Notes: generated by a model from the letters alone, not told the origin. 64,000 nt of DNA from GCA-2705995 sp048267965 (GCA_048267965.1 JBLWWK010000002.1:186001-250000); one strand, 5' to 3'. Counted from the stretch's first letter, positions 9,116-17,980 are shown. Program-made: numbers and translations.

Positions 9116-10113
9116 TCTGGTCTTTCTTTCTTATTTGGTTTCTGTTCAGGCTTTTCACTTCTACCAAAAACAGAGAAGTGAACATATCGTTTAGGATTAA
9201 CACGCATATCTTCAAGTAGTTTATCTAACTCGAGCGTTGCTTGTTCTAAGTTGTAGTAGAGTGTGTCGTTGTTAACGAGTTGACCAACGGTTCCTTCACC
9301 ACTATCAATTTTATTCATTACTGAAGCCACTTGATCCATGGCTTTGCTGGCATTGTTAATGGTTTCTACCAAATTAGCGGCTGCAATAGAATCACTTATT
9401 TGAGAGAAGTTTTGAATAACACGAGTAAGTTCATCGTTGTTTTTCTCAAAATTGGTGGCGATGCTGTTTACATTACTCAAGATGTTCGAAATCTTCGCTT
9501 GCTCGTTTACAATAATCGTATCAAGCCTTTTCGTTGTTGTTTCTAAACTTTGAAAAGAGCGATTGATACTTTCGAAACTCTCGGTTAAGTTTTGGCGAGC
9601 ATCTTCGTTCAAGATGGTAGTTACGATGGTCACTACCGAATCGATAGAACTAATAAGGTCTTCAGTTTTTTGCTCTAACGGACGAAGTCGTTTGTCTACT
9701 TCAGCTTTTAGGTCACCCTCGATTTCACTTAACAAAGTATCACCTGTTTCGGCCTGAATAGGGCTGTCTCCTCTCTTGAGTGAAATAGCCTTGCTATTGA
9801 ATAAATCTAAACTCGCAATCAGCGCGGTAGAATTAATCGGAACATTTAGCCCTTTCTCGGTAATATCGAAGGTAACCAAGATACGACCAGAGTTATCTTC
9901 CATTAATTTTATGGCTGTTACCTGACCAATTTTAAAACCGTTGAGCTGAACAGGATTATCGGTAGAAAGGCCATCGACTTTAGGATAAATGGCATAATAT
10001 GTTCTCTTATCAGAGAGCACATCAATACCTTTCAAAAAGTTAAACCCGAAATAGAGCGCTGTGAGCGCTACTACTACAATAATTCCTACTTTGACTTCTT
10101 TAGAATACTTCAA
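9112..10113 (-). CDS. MlaD/MCE-family lipid-transport protein
   Basis: A 333-residue protein with one N-terminal membrane anchor (VGIIVVVALTALYFGFNFL, about residues 8-26) followed by an MCE domain (YAIYPKVDGLSTDNPVQLNGFKIG, split here only by description). The remainder is a long Gln/Asn/Thr-rich helical region, probably coiled coil. MCE proteins form rings or tubes in the periplasm that carry phospholipids between inner and outer membrane. The usual MlaE permease and MlaF ATPase are not next to it. It lies 1 bp after the amidase stop and overlaps the next gene by 4 bp, so it is second in the operon. The C-terminus is basic and polar with many Lys, Glu and Pro. Confidence 0.87.
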   Translation of the reverse strand: MKYSKEVKVGIIVVVALTALYFGFNFLKGIDVLSDKRTYYAIYPKVDGLSTDNPVQLNGFKIGQVTAIKLMEDNSGRILVTFDITEKGLNVPINSTALIASLDLFNSKAISLKRGDSPIQAETGDTLLSEIEGDLKAEVDKRLRPLEQKTEDLISSIDSVVTIVTTILNEDARQNLTESFESINRSFQSLETTTKRLDTIIVNEQAKISNILSNVNSIATNFEKNNDELTRVIQNFSQISDSIAAANLVETINNASKAMDQVASVMNKIDSGEGTVGQLVNNDTLYYNLEQATLELDKLLEDMRVNPKRYVHFSVFGRSEKPEQKPNKKERPE

Positions 10114-10114
10114 A

Positions 10115-11329
10115 CTAATTCACTTTTTTCAAGATGTCCATAGCTTCGGGTAAAGATATTCTTTTCCCTTTGTGGAACGCAATGATGTATGCATCTTTAA
10201 ACGTACCGTTACGAACTTCTCTTTGCTTGGCAATTGCTTTTTCAAAATTAGAAAAACGCCCTACAGTATACTTATAAATTTCTCCCTCTTTTTCTTCCTC
10301 TACTCCATCGATTCCGTCAAAACTCTTGGATTTCAACTTCATACGCTTTTTTGTAGCCAATAATTGAATTCTAAATTCTAAATTTTCTGCCTGAGGCATA
10401 CCTTCTAATACCTTAGTTTGCTCTTTGGCCGTTTCTGGATTCGTCAAAGCTGCCTTGTAATCTTCGTAAGTAGGATACCCTTCAATAGTCAATTTGTACT
10501 TTTTGAAAGCTCTGTAAATACCTGATGCTAAATACGTTTTACCTACTTCTGAATTTAAAAAATCTTCTTCTGCTGCGTTACTCACAAACCCCAATTCAAT
10601 AAGAACGGCTGGCATTACGGTTCTTGAAATCACCCAAAATCCTGCTTGTTTCACACCTCGATCGTGACGTTTTACCCGCTCTCTAAACTGATACTGAATC
10701 ATATCTGCCAAGGCAATACTTTTATCTAAAAATGCTTTTTGCATCATGCTTAATGCAATTACGCTTTCAGGTGAAGACGGATCGAACCCTTCGTAATGCT
10801 CTTCGTAATCGTCTTCTAAGTAAATCACCTGGTTTTCTCGTTGTGCTACCTGCAGCTGCGCCTCGGTCTTGTGCATTCCTAAAACGTAGGTCTCAGAACC
10901 GTGTGCTCCGCTCGAAGCAGAATTACAATGCAAGCTAATAAATAAGTCGGCCTCTTTATTATTTGCAATCTTGGTTCGGTCTTTTAACGGTATGAACACA
11001 TCATTCTCTCTAGTCATCACTACCTCAACATCGGGAAAATTCTCTTGAATGTATTCTTTCAATTTCATCGAAATGTCTAGTACAATATCTGCTTCGGTCG
11101 CTTTGTACTTTCCTGTTCCGATAGCTCCTGGATCTTTCCCTCCATGTCCTGGATCAATTACAATGCGTTTTACCGTTTCTCCCGTAGGACTCGGACCAAT
11201 CAAATTTTCACCTTTGTTAACTTTATTTGGTACAATAAATGAAGAGTGCGTCACGTGAATAGTGACGAAAACAACAAGGAGTACAAATAATTTGACAACT
11301 ATATTTTGGAATACCTTCAACTTAAACAT
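10115..11329 (-). CDS. N-acetylmuramoyl-L-alanine amidase (Amidase_3)
   Basis: A 404-residue enzyme that cleaves the amide bond between MurNAc and the peptide stem of peptidoglycan, acting in the periplasm during cell separation. After an N-terminal membrane/signal segment (VKLFVLLVVFVTIHVTH) the Amidase_3 zinc residues are visible: IDPGHGGKDPGAIG (first His), a Glu in the EADIVLD segment, LHCNSASS (second His), and the catalytic Glu in LIELGFVSN. The C-terminal about 120 residues resemble an extra SPOR-like or unknown domain (EFRIQLLATKK). The frame is open to an ATG at 11389, but ATG 11329 puts the hydrophobic segment at the N-terminus and leaves about 67 bp to the divergent lptD start. It is first in the six-gene operon. 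Confidence 0.88.
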   Translation of the reverse strand: MFKLKVFQNIVVKLFVLLVVFVTIHVTHSSFIVPNKVNKGENLIGPSPTGETVKRIVIDPGHGGKDPGAIGTGKYKATEADIVLDISMKLKEYIQENFPDVEVVMTRENDVFIPLKDRTKIANNKEADLFISLHCNSASSGAHGSETYVLGMHKTEAQLQVAQRENQVIYLEDDYEEHYEGFDPSSPESVIALSMMQKAFLDKSIALADMIQYQFRERVKRHDRGVKQAGFWVISRTVMPAVLIELGFVSNAAEEDFLNSEVGKTYLASGIYRAFKKYKLTIEGYPTYEDYKAALTNPETAKEQTKVLEGMPQAENLEFRIQLLATKKRMKLKSKSFDGIDGVEEEKEGEIYKYTVGRFSNFEKAIAKQREVRNGTFKDAYIIAFHKGKRISLPEAMDILKKVN

Positions 11330-11396
11330 TGGCAATTCTTCTTTCTTATTAGTTTTGCGCCTTGTTTTATTAAATAACAAAAATATCATTTATCCC

Positions 11397-13994
11397 TTGC
11401 GCTTGAAAAAGCTCTACAGTGGAGTAATCCACGTAATTTTGTTAATTATTTTAGCCTTCAATGGCTTGCAGTTGCAAGGGCATACGCTTGAGCATCAGCC
11501 TATTTTGTTATTTGAGCAAGACTCGAACAAGATAGATACTGTAAAAACCGTGCCTGACTCTACCCAGAATTCTTCTTCTACCTTCAAGTCAAAGGTGGAT
11601 TATAAATCGGTAGACTCCACAAAATACGACCTCCAAAACGAGAAAGTATATCTCTGGGGAGGTGCTGAAGTAAAATACGAAGACCTTACTTTAAATGCAG
11701 ATTACATCGAGATTGACATGAAAACCAACTTGGTGTATGCGGCAGGTTTGCCAGACTCTAACGGTGTAATGGTAGGAAAACCTAAATTTATTGAGGGCGG
11801 CAAAGAATACAATGCCGATGAAATGACCTACAACTTCAACACTTCGAAAGGGAAAATTATTGCTGCTCGAACGCAAGAAGGCGATGGATACGTTTTAGGG
11901 CAAGAGATTAAAAAGCACACAGACGAAGTTATCTTCATTAAAAACGGCAGGTATACCACCTGTAATTTAGAGCATCCGCACTTTCACATTCACGCTAGTA
12001 AGCTAAAGGTAATTCAAAACGATAAAATTGTAACGGGTCCTGCCAATCTTTGGATTGCCGATATTCCTACTCCACTTGCGGTGCCTTTTGGTTTCTTCCC
12101 TAACCGAAGCGAGAGAAGCAGCGGAATTCTTATTCCTTCTTATGGTAATTCACCTGGTTTAGGCTATTTCTTACAAAACGGAGGGTTTTACATTGGCGAA
12201 AGTGATCACTGGGATGCTGAAATTCGCGGAGATGTTTACACCAATGGTTCGTGGTCTACCAACAGTAGTTTGCGCTACAACGAAAAATATAAGCACAACG
12301 GTTCGTTAAACTTCGAATACTCAGATATTAGTCGTGGAGACCCCGAAGCCTCAGATTTTTCTAGAAACACCTCATTCTTTATTCGTTGGAATCACCAACA
12401 AGACCGAAAAGCTCGACCAAATTCTAACTTTTCAGCTAGCGTAAATGCGGGTAACTCTAACAACTTCAACAACAACTTTAATACAAATACGAGAGACTAT
12501 CTACAACCTAACTTTAAATCGAGTATTAACTACACGCAAAAGCTTGGTCAAAATTTTAACTTAGCGTTAAGTGCTAATCAAGACCAAAACAGAGCCGATT
12601 CTACCTTAAACCTCACCCTGCCCCAAGCCTCTTTAACCATGGTGAGAATTTTCCCATTTAAAGGACTCAACAAAAAGCCTGGAACAAAAAGGTTTTACGA
12701 AGACATTGGGATTAGTTACACCTTAGATTTTAGAAATACTCTACGTACAAAAGAGCAAGATCTTTTTACTGAACAATCGCTCGAAAACATGGAAAATGGT
12801 GTAAGACATACCATTCCATTATCTACTTCTTTCAAAATCTTAAAACACTTTACACTGAGTCCAAGTGTTAATTACAGCGAAACTTGGTACTTTGAAAGCA
12901 TAAAACGCAGCTACAATACATTAGAAGACAAGTTAGACACAACCAATGTAAATGGTTTGCAGCGTTGGAATCAAGTCAGCTTAAACGCAGGATTATCTAC
13001 CAAAATCTACGGTATGTACCTCATGAAATTTTCTCGCATAAAAGCGATTAGACATGTGGTTACTCCGAATGTAAGTTTCTCTTATCGTCCAGATTTATCA
13101 GACCCTTACTACCAAACTGTTCGTGTAGATAGCGCAGGAAACACTCAGCGTTTCTCTTTTTACGAAGGCGGCATTTACGGTGCTCCTGTGAGTAGCAGAA
13201 CCGGAAATGTAAATTTCAATCTTATCAATAATTTTGAAGCTAAATACAAGAGTAAAAACGATACCATAGATGAACTTCAGAAAGTAAAACTTCTCGAAAA
13301 CCTATCGTTTGGTGCCAGCTACAACATCTACGCAGATTCTCTTAATTGGACCCCCATTAGTGTTAACGGAAGAACCAATATTGGCAAAAATTTATCGTTT
13401 CAGTTTAGCGGAACCCTCGACCCATACGGTAATAACAAAAACGGACAACGGGTAAATGAATTGGCCAGAGATTTAAACGGAACTTTACTTCGTTTAACAC
13501 GCGCAGCAGCGGCCATCACCTATAGAATTCAAAGTAAAGAACGAACCGGAAATAAAGATCAAGTAGACGAAGAAGGTCAATACAAGAGCAAGTATGCAAA
13601 CGATGCAGAACTCGACTTTATCAACTCTAATCCAGAAGCTTACATTGACTTCAACATACCGTGGTCGTTAAATTTCAATTACAACATTACGTACAGCCCC
13701 AACTTCAACGAATCGGCCCAATCTACTACCGAAGTAATAAACACGTTAAGTTTTAGCGGAGACTTTAGTCTTACCGAAAATTGGAAAATAGAATTCCGTT
13801 CGGGATACGATTTTGAGCAAAACGATTTATCGTATACCACCTTAAACATCCACAGAGATTTACACTGCTGGAGAATGAACTTCAGTGTAATTCCGTTCGG
13901 CCCCAGACAAAGTTACACCTTCGATATTGCTGTAAAAGCGCCTGTTTTACAAGATCTTAAGCTTCAGAGAAGAAGAAGCTGGTTCGATCAATAA
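11397..13994 (+). CDS. lptD: LptD-like outer-membrane LPS assembly protein
   Basis: About 865 residues. The protein has an N-terminal signal (LYSGVIHVILLIILAFNGLQ), an OstA-type periplasmic domain (YLWGGAEVKYEDLTLNADYIE, described in parts), the LptD-typical GRYTTCNLEHPHFHIHA segment, PFGFFPNRSERSSGILIPSYG, and a long beta-barrel rich in alternating aromatic and polar strands. LptD forms the outer-membrane gate for lipopolysaccharide with LptE. No ATG is available near the signal peptide. The frame continues upstream to an ATG at 11262 inside the amidase gene, which is implausible, so TTG 11397 is proposed. The stop abuts the stop of the convergent amidotransferase gene (13994/13995). It is functionally linked to the OstA-like gene at 4439. 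Confidence 0.85.
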   Translation: MRLKKLYSGVIHVILLIILAFNGLQLQGHTLEHQPILLFEQDSNKIDTVKTVPDSTQNSSSTFKSKVDYKSVDSTKYDLQNEKVYLWGGAEVKYEDLTLNADYIEIDMKTNLVYAAGLPDSNGVMVGKPKFIEGGKEYNADEMTYNFNTSKGKIIAARTQEGDGYVLGQEIKKHTDEVIFIKNGRYTTCNLEHPHFHIHASKLKVIQNDKIVTGPANLWIADIPTPLAVPFGFFPNRSERSSGILIPSYGNSPGLGYFLQNGGFYIGESDHWDAEIRGDVYTNGSWSTNSSLRYNEKYKHNGSLNFEYSDISRGDPEASDFSRNTSFFIRWNHQQDRKARPNSNFSASVNAGNSNNFNNNFNTNTRDYLQPNFKSSINYTQKLGQNFNLALSANQDQNRADSTLNLTLPQASLTMVRIFPFKGLNKKPGTKRFYEDIGISYTLDFRNTLRTKEQDLFTEQSLENMENGVRHTIPLSTSFKILKHFTLSPSVNYSETWYFESIKRSYNTLEDKLDTTNVNGLQRWNQVSLNAGLSTKIYGMYLMKFSRIKAIRHVVTPNVSFSYRPDLSDPYYQTVRVDSAGNTQRFSFYEGGIYGAPVSSRTGNVNFNLINNFEAKYKSKNDTIDELQKVKLLENLSFGASYNIYADSLNWTPISVNGRTNIGKNLSFQFSGTLDPYGNNKNGQRVNELARDLNGTLLRLTRAAAAITYRIQSKERTGNKDQVDEEGQYKSKYANDAELDFINSNPEAYIDFNIPWSLNFNYNITYSPNFNESAQSTTEVINTLSFSGDFSLTENWKIEFRSGYDFEQNDLSYTTLNIHRDLHCWRMNFSVIPFGPRQSYTFDIAVKAPVLQDLKLQRRRSWFDQ

Positions 13995-14564
13995 TTACAA
14001 TTTCAACCAATTTCGAATAATCTGCTTTCCTTCGGGGGTTAAAATCGATTCTGGATGATACTGAACACCCCAAACGGGTAAGTTTTCGTGCTCTATCGAC
14101 ATTACCACATCTTGGTGAAAAGCGGTTCCTACCAAAACGCTGGGCAAATGCTCTTTTTTTACGCCCCAAGAATGGTACAACCCCACTTTTATACTTGGTA
14201 GGAACCCATTATACAGCCCTGTTGAACTGCTCTTTTGGTCGATAACGATAGTTCTTTGCACGCCATGCATCACGGTGGGTAAATTAAAAAGCTCGCCACC
14301 AAAATGCTGAACAATGGCTTGCATTCCCAGACAAACTCCTAAGATTTTTTTACGAGTTACGTACTTGCTAATTAATGCGGGCATAATTCCGGCATCTTTC
14401 GGTAAACTTGGGCCTGGAGACAACACAATTTGGTCGAAAAGATCAATTTCTTGCAATTCGATTTCATTGTTTCTAGCTACGTGTACATCGGCTCCTTCTG
14501 CTTCTAAATAATGAACCAAATTGAAGGTAAAAGAATCGAAATTGTCGAGCACCAGTGTTTTCAA
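13995..14564 (-). CDS. Anthranilate/aminodeoxychorismate synthase glutamine amidotransferase subunit
   Basis: A class I glutamine amidotransferase of 189 residues that supplies ammonia to a chorismate-using partner for tryptophan or folate synthesis. The signature LVLDNFDSFTFNLVHYLE starts the protein. The nucleophile Cys is in LGVCLGMQA, and the His/Glu pair in VQYHPESILT. With no trp or pab partner nearby, TrpG and PabA cannot be separated. The frame runs up to an ATG at 14606, adding 14 unrelated residues and leaving only 8 bp to ridA. TTG 14564 gives the family N-terminus (LKTLVLDNF) and a 50-bp divergent gap. Two dispersed motif copies, in opposite orientation, lie in the gene at 14124 and 14197. 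Confidence 0.88.
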   Translation of the reverse strand: MKTLVLDNFDSFTFNLVHYLEAEGADVHVARNNEIELQEIDLFDQIVLSPGPSLPKDAGIMPALISKYVTRKKILGVCLGMQAIVQHFGGELFNLPTVMHGVQRTIVIDQKSSSTGLYNGFLPSIKVGLYHSWGVKKEHLPSVLVGTAFHQDVVMSIEHENLPVWGVQYHPESILTPEGKQIIRNWLKL

Positions 14565-14614
14565 GAGTTGTATTTTTTGCGAAAATAAACAAGCACATCT
14601 TAACAAATTACAAT

Positions 14615-14995
14615 ATGAAACGCGTAATTAAAACCGAAGCGGCTCCTGCACCTATTGGGCCTTACAACCAAGCCATCGAATTTAACAACATGCTTTTTGT
14701 AAGTGGTCAAATTGCGTTAGATGCCCAATCACAAGAACTTGTAAATTCTACTATTGAAGCAGAAACTCAGAAAGTGTTAGAGAATTTAACAGAAGTAGTT
14801 ACGGCCGCTGGTTACGATTTCTCGAACATTGTAAAGTGTTCTATCTTTATTAAAGACATGAATCAGTTTGATGCCATTAATTCGGTGTATGCAACCTTTT
14901 TTAATAACGATACGGCTCCTGCAAGAGAAACGGTAGAAGTGGCCAAATTACCCAAAAACGTAAATGTAGAGATTAGCGCTATTGCCTGTAAATAA
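14615..14995 (+). CDS. ridA: RidA family enamine/imine deaminase
   Basis: A 126-residue cytoplasmic protein of the YjgF/YER057c/UK114 family. RidA hydrolyses reactive 2-aminoacrylate and related enamines formed by PLP enzymes. The N-terminal EAAPAPIGPYNQAIE, the middle LFVSGQIALD, and the C-terminal RETVEVAKLPKNVNVEISAIA block are characteristic; the Arg of that last block is the substrate-binding residue. ATG 14615 gives the family start. An in-frame upstream extension to 14555 overlaps the divergent amidotransferase and is rejected. It converges with the DUF4870 gene 2 bp after its stop. Confidence 0.95.
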   Translation: MKRVIKTEAAPAPIGPYNQAIEFNNMLFVSGQIALDAQSQELVNSTIEAETQKVLENLTEVVTAAGYDFSNIVKCSIFIKDMNQFDAINSVYATFFNNDTAPARETVEVAKLPKNVNVEISAIACK

Positions 14996-14997
14996 AG

Positions 14998-15516
14998 CTA
15001 ATCTGGCGGAAGATTAACATCATTATCGGGTTCTTGAGCATATGTTAAAGTAGAATCTTTCGAATAGATTTTATGGTAACAAATTTTACCAAATAAAACG
15101 AAATAATACATCCGTCCTTTTCTAGCTCGAATAGCGGCTATAATGCTAAAAACAAAATAGATAAAATTCACCAGCCCCACCGCTGCCAATAACCAGAGGT
15201 AGCCATTAGAAGGCATTGAACGTTCTTGAATAATAAAGAGGTTTACAGTAGTTAATACAAAAATACCGTTAAGAATACTCACCGGAATTTGTGTTAACAA
15301 CGATTGCAGGGCATGGAAATGGATAAATCTACTCTTGTTGCGGTTTATGTAATAATAGACAACAGCGGCAATTAAATTCACCACTGGCAGTGGTAAACCT
15401 GCTGCCAGTGATGCAAACATCATTAAATAGCCGCCCATGGCATCTTCTTTTTCACGCTCGGTGAGTTCTGAAGGCCTTGGCAATGGATGATATATCGAAT
15501 TGGGATTAATTTCCAT
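14998..15516 (-). CDS. DUF4870-family small membrane protein
   Basis: A 172-residue protein with about three or four hydrophobic helices (YLMMFASLAAGLPLPVVNLIAAVVYYY in two parts, and LWLLAAVGLVNFIYFVFSIIAAI) and the pattern RFIHFHALQSLLTQIP, typical of the DUF4870/Tic20-like group. Function unknown. It follows the DUF4389-like gene by 2 bp and is the second gene of that pair. The N-terminal segment EREKEDAMGGYLMMFASL is polar before the first helix. Confidence 0.75.
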   Translation of the reverse strand: MEINPNSIYHPLPRPSELTEREKEDAMGGYLMMFASLAAGLPLPVVNLIAAVVYYYINRNKSRFIHFHALQSLLTQIPVSILNGIFVLTTVNLFIIQERSMPSNGYLWLLAAVGLVNFIYFVFSIIAAIRARKGRMYYFVLFGKICYHKIYSKDSTLTYAQEPDNDVNLPPD

Positions 15517-15518
15517 TT

Positions 15519-16205
15519 TTACATTCGTTCGTCTAAAGGTCTGCTCGAATTTTCGTCAAAACCCGTTGTTTCTTCTCTTCCAGAAAACGGTGGATACTCT
15601 TCAGTCATCAGCATTAAAAATGCATTTACTCTATGGCTCCAGCGCATGGTTCCTACGTTAAATTCGTGAAAACTCTGTGGATATGTACCAGTAAACATCA
15701 CTACCCAAAAGGCTATAAAGTGAAGTATAGCACTTGCAAACGTTCGAAACATCAGTACGAATCCATGTGGCAATACAACGTAAAAAGCACCAAAGAGAAC
15801 TTTTACCACCATGTGAAGCCTACTAAAACGCTCACGGTACGGAATGTCTAAATACGTGAAATTATCTTTAGCATCTAAACCAAATGGCGGGTAACCATCG
15901 CATAAATTATAGAGGCGTGCCGCTACTCTCCAATTCCATCGCAGATACTTAACGTTAAACTCAAAAAAGCTTTGCGGATAACGACCTGTGAATAAAATTG
16001 ACCAAAACGCAATAAAAATGCCGATTTGAGCCCAAACTCCTACAAAAAACAGTAAAAACAAGTGAGGTATACCTATATAAAAAGGACCAAATAGGGTTCT
16101 TAATAATAGTTCTCCTCTTGAATAATTTTGCTGAAAGATCACTTTCATTTGCATGTTCTTACTTGCCTTCATGTGTTTTAGTTTTGCTCGAAAGTAAACA
16201 TCCAT
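15519..16205 (-). CDS. DUF4389-family membrane protein with duplicated unit
   Basis: A protein of about 228 residues built from two similar halves. Each half has an aromatic helical hairpin followed by FTGRYPQSFFEFNVKYLRW (first) and FTGTYPQSFHEFNVGTMRW (second), with a further YPPF motif after each. This internal duplication is typical of DUF4389. Function unknown; probably an inner-membrane protein. The first Met at 16205 adds a basic leader, and internal Mets at 16172 and 16148 are alternative starts. It lies 2 bp upstream of the DUF4870 gene, so both are likely cotranscribed. A dispersed GGTTCCTACG word is at 15648-15657. Confidence 0.75.
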   Translation of the reverse strand: MDVYFRAKLKHMKASKNMQMKVIFQQNYSRGELLLRTLFGPFYIGIPHLFLLFFVGVWAQIGIFIAFWSILFTGRYPQSFFEFNVKYLRWNWRVAARLYNLCDGYPPFGLDAKDNFTYLDIPYRERFSRLHMVVKVLFGAFYVVLPHGFVLMFRTFASAILHFIAFWVVMFTGTYPQSFHEFNVGTMRWSHRVNAFLMLMTEEYPPFSGREETTGFDENSSRPLDERM

Positions 16206-16361
16206 GCCGATTTCAGACGTTAAAAAAGTACTAACGGCAGCATTTTTCTTTAAGCGTTAAGAAAACTATATAACGGTATTATAAACATTAAACATCTTGT
16301 TTAGCCGAGAACTCTTAAATTCGCAACCAATTCAATAAGTTAACAGTTAAATCTAAAAATA

Positions 16362-17750
16362 ATGGCATACGATCTTGTAGTTTTAGGAAGTGGACCAGGT
16401 GGCTATGTAGCAGCGATTAGAGCTTCTCAGCTAGGCATGAAAACCGCAATTATTGAGAAAGAATCTCTAGGTGGTATCTGCTTAAACTGGGGGTGCATTC
16501 CTACCAAGGCCTTATTAAAAAGTGCAAGCGTTTTTGAATACATCAACCACGCTCAAGACTTCGGTATCACTGTAAAAGATGCTTCTCACGATTTTAAATC
16601 AGTAGTATCTAGAAGCCGTGATGTTGCAGACGGAATGAGTAAGGGCGTTCAATTCTTGATGAAGAAAAACAAGATTGACGTAATTATGGGTGAAGGTAAA
16701 ATCAAAAGTGCTAACACGATTGAAGTTACCGATGCTGACGGAAAAAAATCAGATGTAGAAGGTAAAAAGATTATCATCGCAACTGGTGCCCGTTCAAGAT
16801 CTTTGCCTAACCTTCAACAAGATGGTGAAAAGATTATTGGCTACAGACAAGCATTAACTCTTCCTGCATTACCTAAGAAAATGGTTATTGTTGGTTCAGG
16901 TGCTATCGGGTCTGAGTTTGCTTACTTCTACCAAACAATGGGTACAGAAGTAACTTTAGTTGAGTACTTACCTAACATTGTTCCTAACGAAGACGAAGAA
17001 GTATCTAAGCAATTAGGTCGCTCTTTCAAAAAAGCTGGAATGAATGTAATGACTAACGCTTCTGTAGAATCTGTAGATACTTCAGGAGATGGCTGTGTAG
17101 TTACTATCAAAACTAAAAAAGGCGAAGAAAAAGTTGAAGCCGACATCGTTTTATCTGCTGTAGGTATTGTTGCTAACATCGAAAACATTGGTCTTGAAGA
17201 TGTAGGCATCGCAACCGATAAAGGTAAAATCGTTGTAAACGATTACTACGAAACTAACGTACCAGGCGTTTACGCTATTGGTGATTGTGTTCCTGGCCCT
17301 GCATTGGCTCACGTTGCTTCTGCAGAAGGTATTATCGCAGTTGAGAAAATCGCTGGCGAAAATCCTGCTCCGTTAGATTACGGAAACATCCCAGGTTGTA
17401 CGTATTGTTCTCCTGAAGTTGCCTCTGTAGGTATGACGGAAAAACAAGCTAAAGAAGCGGGTCACGAAATTAAAGTGGGTAAATTCCCATTCTCTGCTTC
17501 TGGTAAAGCAAGCGCTGCCGGACACAAAGAAGGTTTCGTAAAATTGATTTTCGATGCTAAATACGGTGAGTTATTAGGTGGCCACATGATTGGTTACAAC
17601 GTAACTGAAATGATTGCAGAAATCGTTTCTATCCGTAAGCTGGAGACTACTGGTCACGAAATCATTAAAACAGTTCACCCTCACCCAACTATGAGTGAAG
17701 CCATTATGGAAGCGGCCGCTGCTGCATACGATGAAGTAATCCATATCTAA
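16362..17750 (+). CDS. lpdA: Dihydrolipoyl dehydrogenase
   Basis: A 462-residue flavoprotein that reoxidises dihydrolipoamide with NAD+ in the pyruvate and 2-oxoglutarate dehydrogenase and glycine cleavage complexes. The FAD-binding GSGPGGYVAAIRA is at the N-terminus. The redox-active disulfide is GGICLNWGCIPTKA (C40 and C45). The NAD-binding GSGAIGSEFAYF lies mid-protein, and the C-terminal catalytic His/Glu pair is in HPHPTMSEAIMEA. Length is normal. No E1 or E2 genes are adjacent. It ends in a strong terminator. Codon use is highly regular (many GAA, GTA, AAC), consistent with good expression. Confidence 0.97.
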   Translation: MAYDLVVLGSGPGGYVAAIRASQLGMKTAIIEKESLGGICLNWGCIPTKALLKSASVFEYINHAQDFGITVKDASHDFKSVVSRSRDVADGMSKGVQFLMKKNKIDVIMGEGKIKSANTIEVTDADGKKSDVEGKKIIIATGARSRSLPNLQQDGEKIIGYRQALTLPALPKKMVIVGSGAIGSEFAYFYQTMGTEVTLVEYLPNIVPNEDEEVSKQLGRSFKKAGMNVMTNASVESVDTSGDGCVVTIKTKKGEEKVEADIVLSAVGIVANIENIGLEDVGIATDKGKIVVNDYYETNVPGVYAIGDCVPGPALAHVASAEGIIAVEKIAGENPAPLDYGNIPGCTYCSPEVASVGMTEKQAKEAGHEIKVGKFPFSASGKASAAGHKEGFVKLIFDAKYGELLGGHMIGYNVTEMIAEIVSIRKLETTGHEIIKTVHPHPTMSEAIMEAAAAAYDEVIHI

Positions 17751-17775
17751 GCAAAACTGTTTTATTGCAATATTG

Positions 17776-17807
17776 AAAAGCCTTCCGTTTCGGAGGGCTT
17801 TTTTTAT
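17776..17807 (+). terminator. Rho-independent terminator after lpdA
   Basis: The stem AAAAGCCTTCCG / CGGAGGGCTTTT with a TTT loop and a T tract begins 25 bp after the lpdA stop. Confidence 0.9.
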
Positions 17808-17873
17808 GCCTTTTTCTTCGGTAAAATCAGGAAATAGCATGGCTTTAGTGGTTTTCGGTAGTTCCAAAAATCG

Positions 17874-17904
17874 GGTTCCTACCGCTATGCTTTTCTGTAG
17901 GAAC
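17874..17904. repeat. Inverted pair of the GGTTCCTACC word, upstream of pirin gene
   Basis: GGTTCCTACC at 17874-17883 is followed 13 bp later by GTAGGAAC at 17897-17904, an imperfect inverted pair between the lpdA terminator and the pirin promoter. The flanks (AAAAATCG before, ACAATTCC after) resemble the flanks of other intergenic copies. Confidence 0.7.
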
Positions 17905-17922
17905 ACAATTCCAATTCTAAAT

Positions 17923-17940
17923 TACATGTATATACATGTA
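17923..17940. promoter_or_regulatory. 18-bp perfect palindrome, candidate operator for the pirin gene
   Basis: TACATGTATATACATGTA reads the same on both strands. It lies 13 bp upstream of the -7-like element TACCTTTG (17954-17961), covering the expected -33 region, so a dimeric repressor bound here would block transcription. Perfect dyads of this size are typical of MarR- or TetR-type sites; the regulator is not encoded nearby. Confidence 0.6.
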
Positions 17941-17953
17941 TTATTTTTTTTAT

Positions 17954-17961
17954 TACCTTTG
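17954..17961 (+). promoter_or_regulatory. Bacteroidota -7 element for the pirin gene
   Basis: TACCTTTG matches the TAnnTTTG consensus and would start transcription near 17968, 13 bp before ATG 17981. No TTTG is found at -33, where the palindrome lies instead. Confidence 0.5.
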
Positions 17962-17980
17962 CTCTGAATATGAGATTGCT

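Noticed and set aside
11262..11396. ATG extension of lptD
   Set aside because: It runs back over the amidase coding region and adds a leader with no similarity before the signal peptide.
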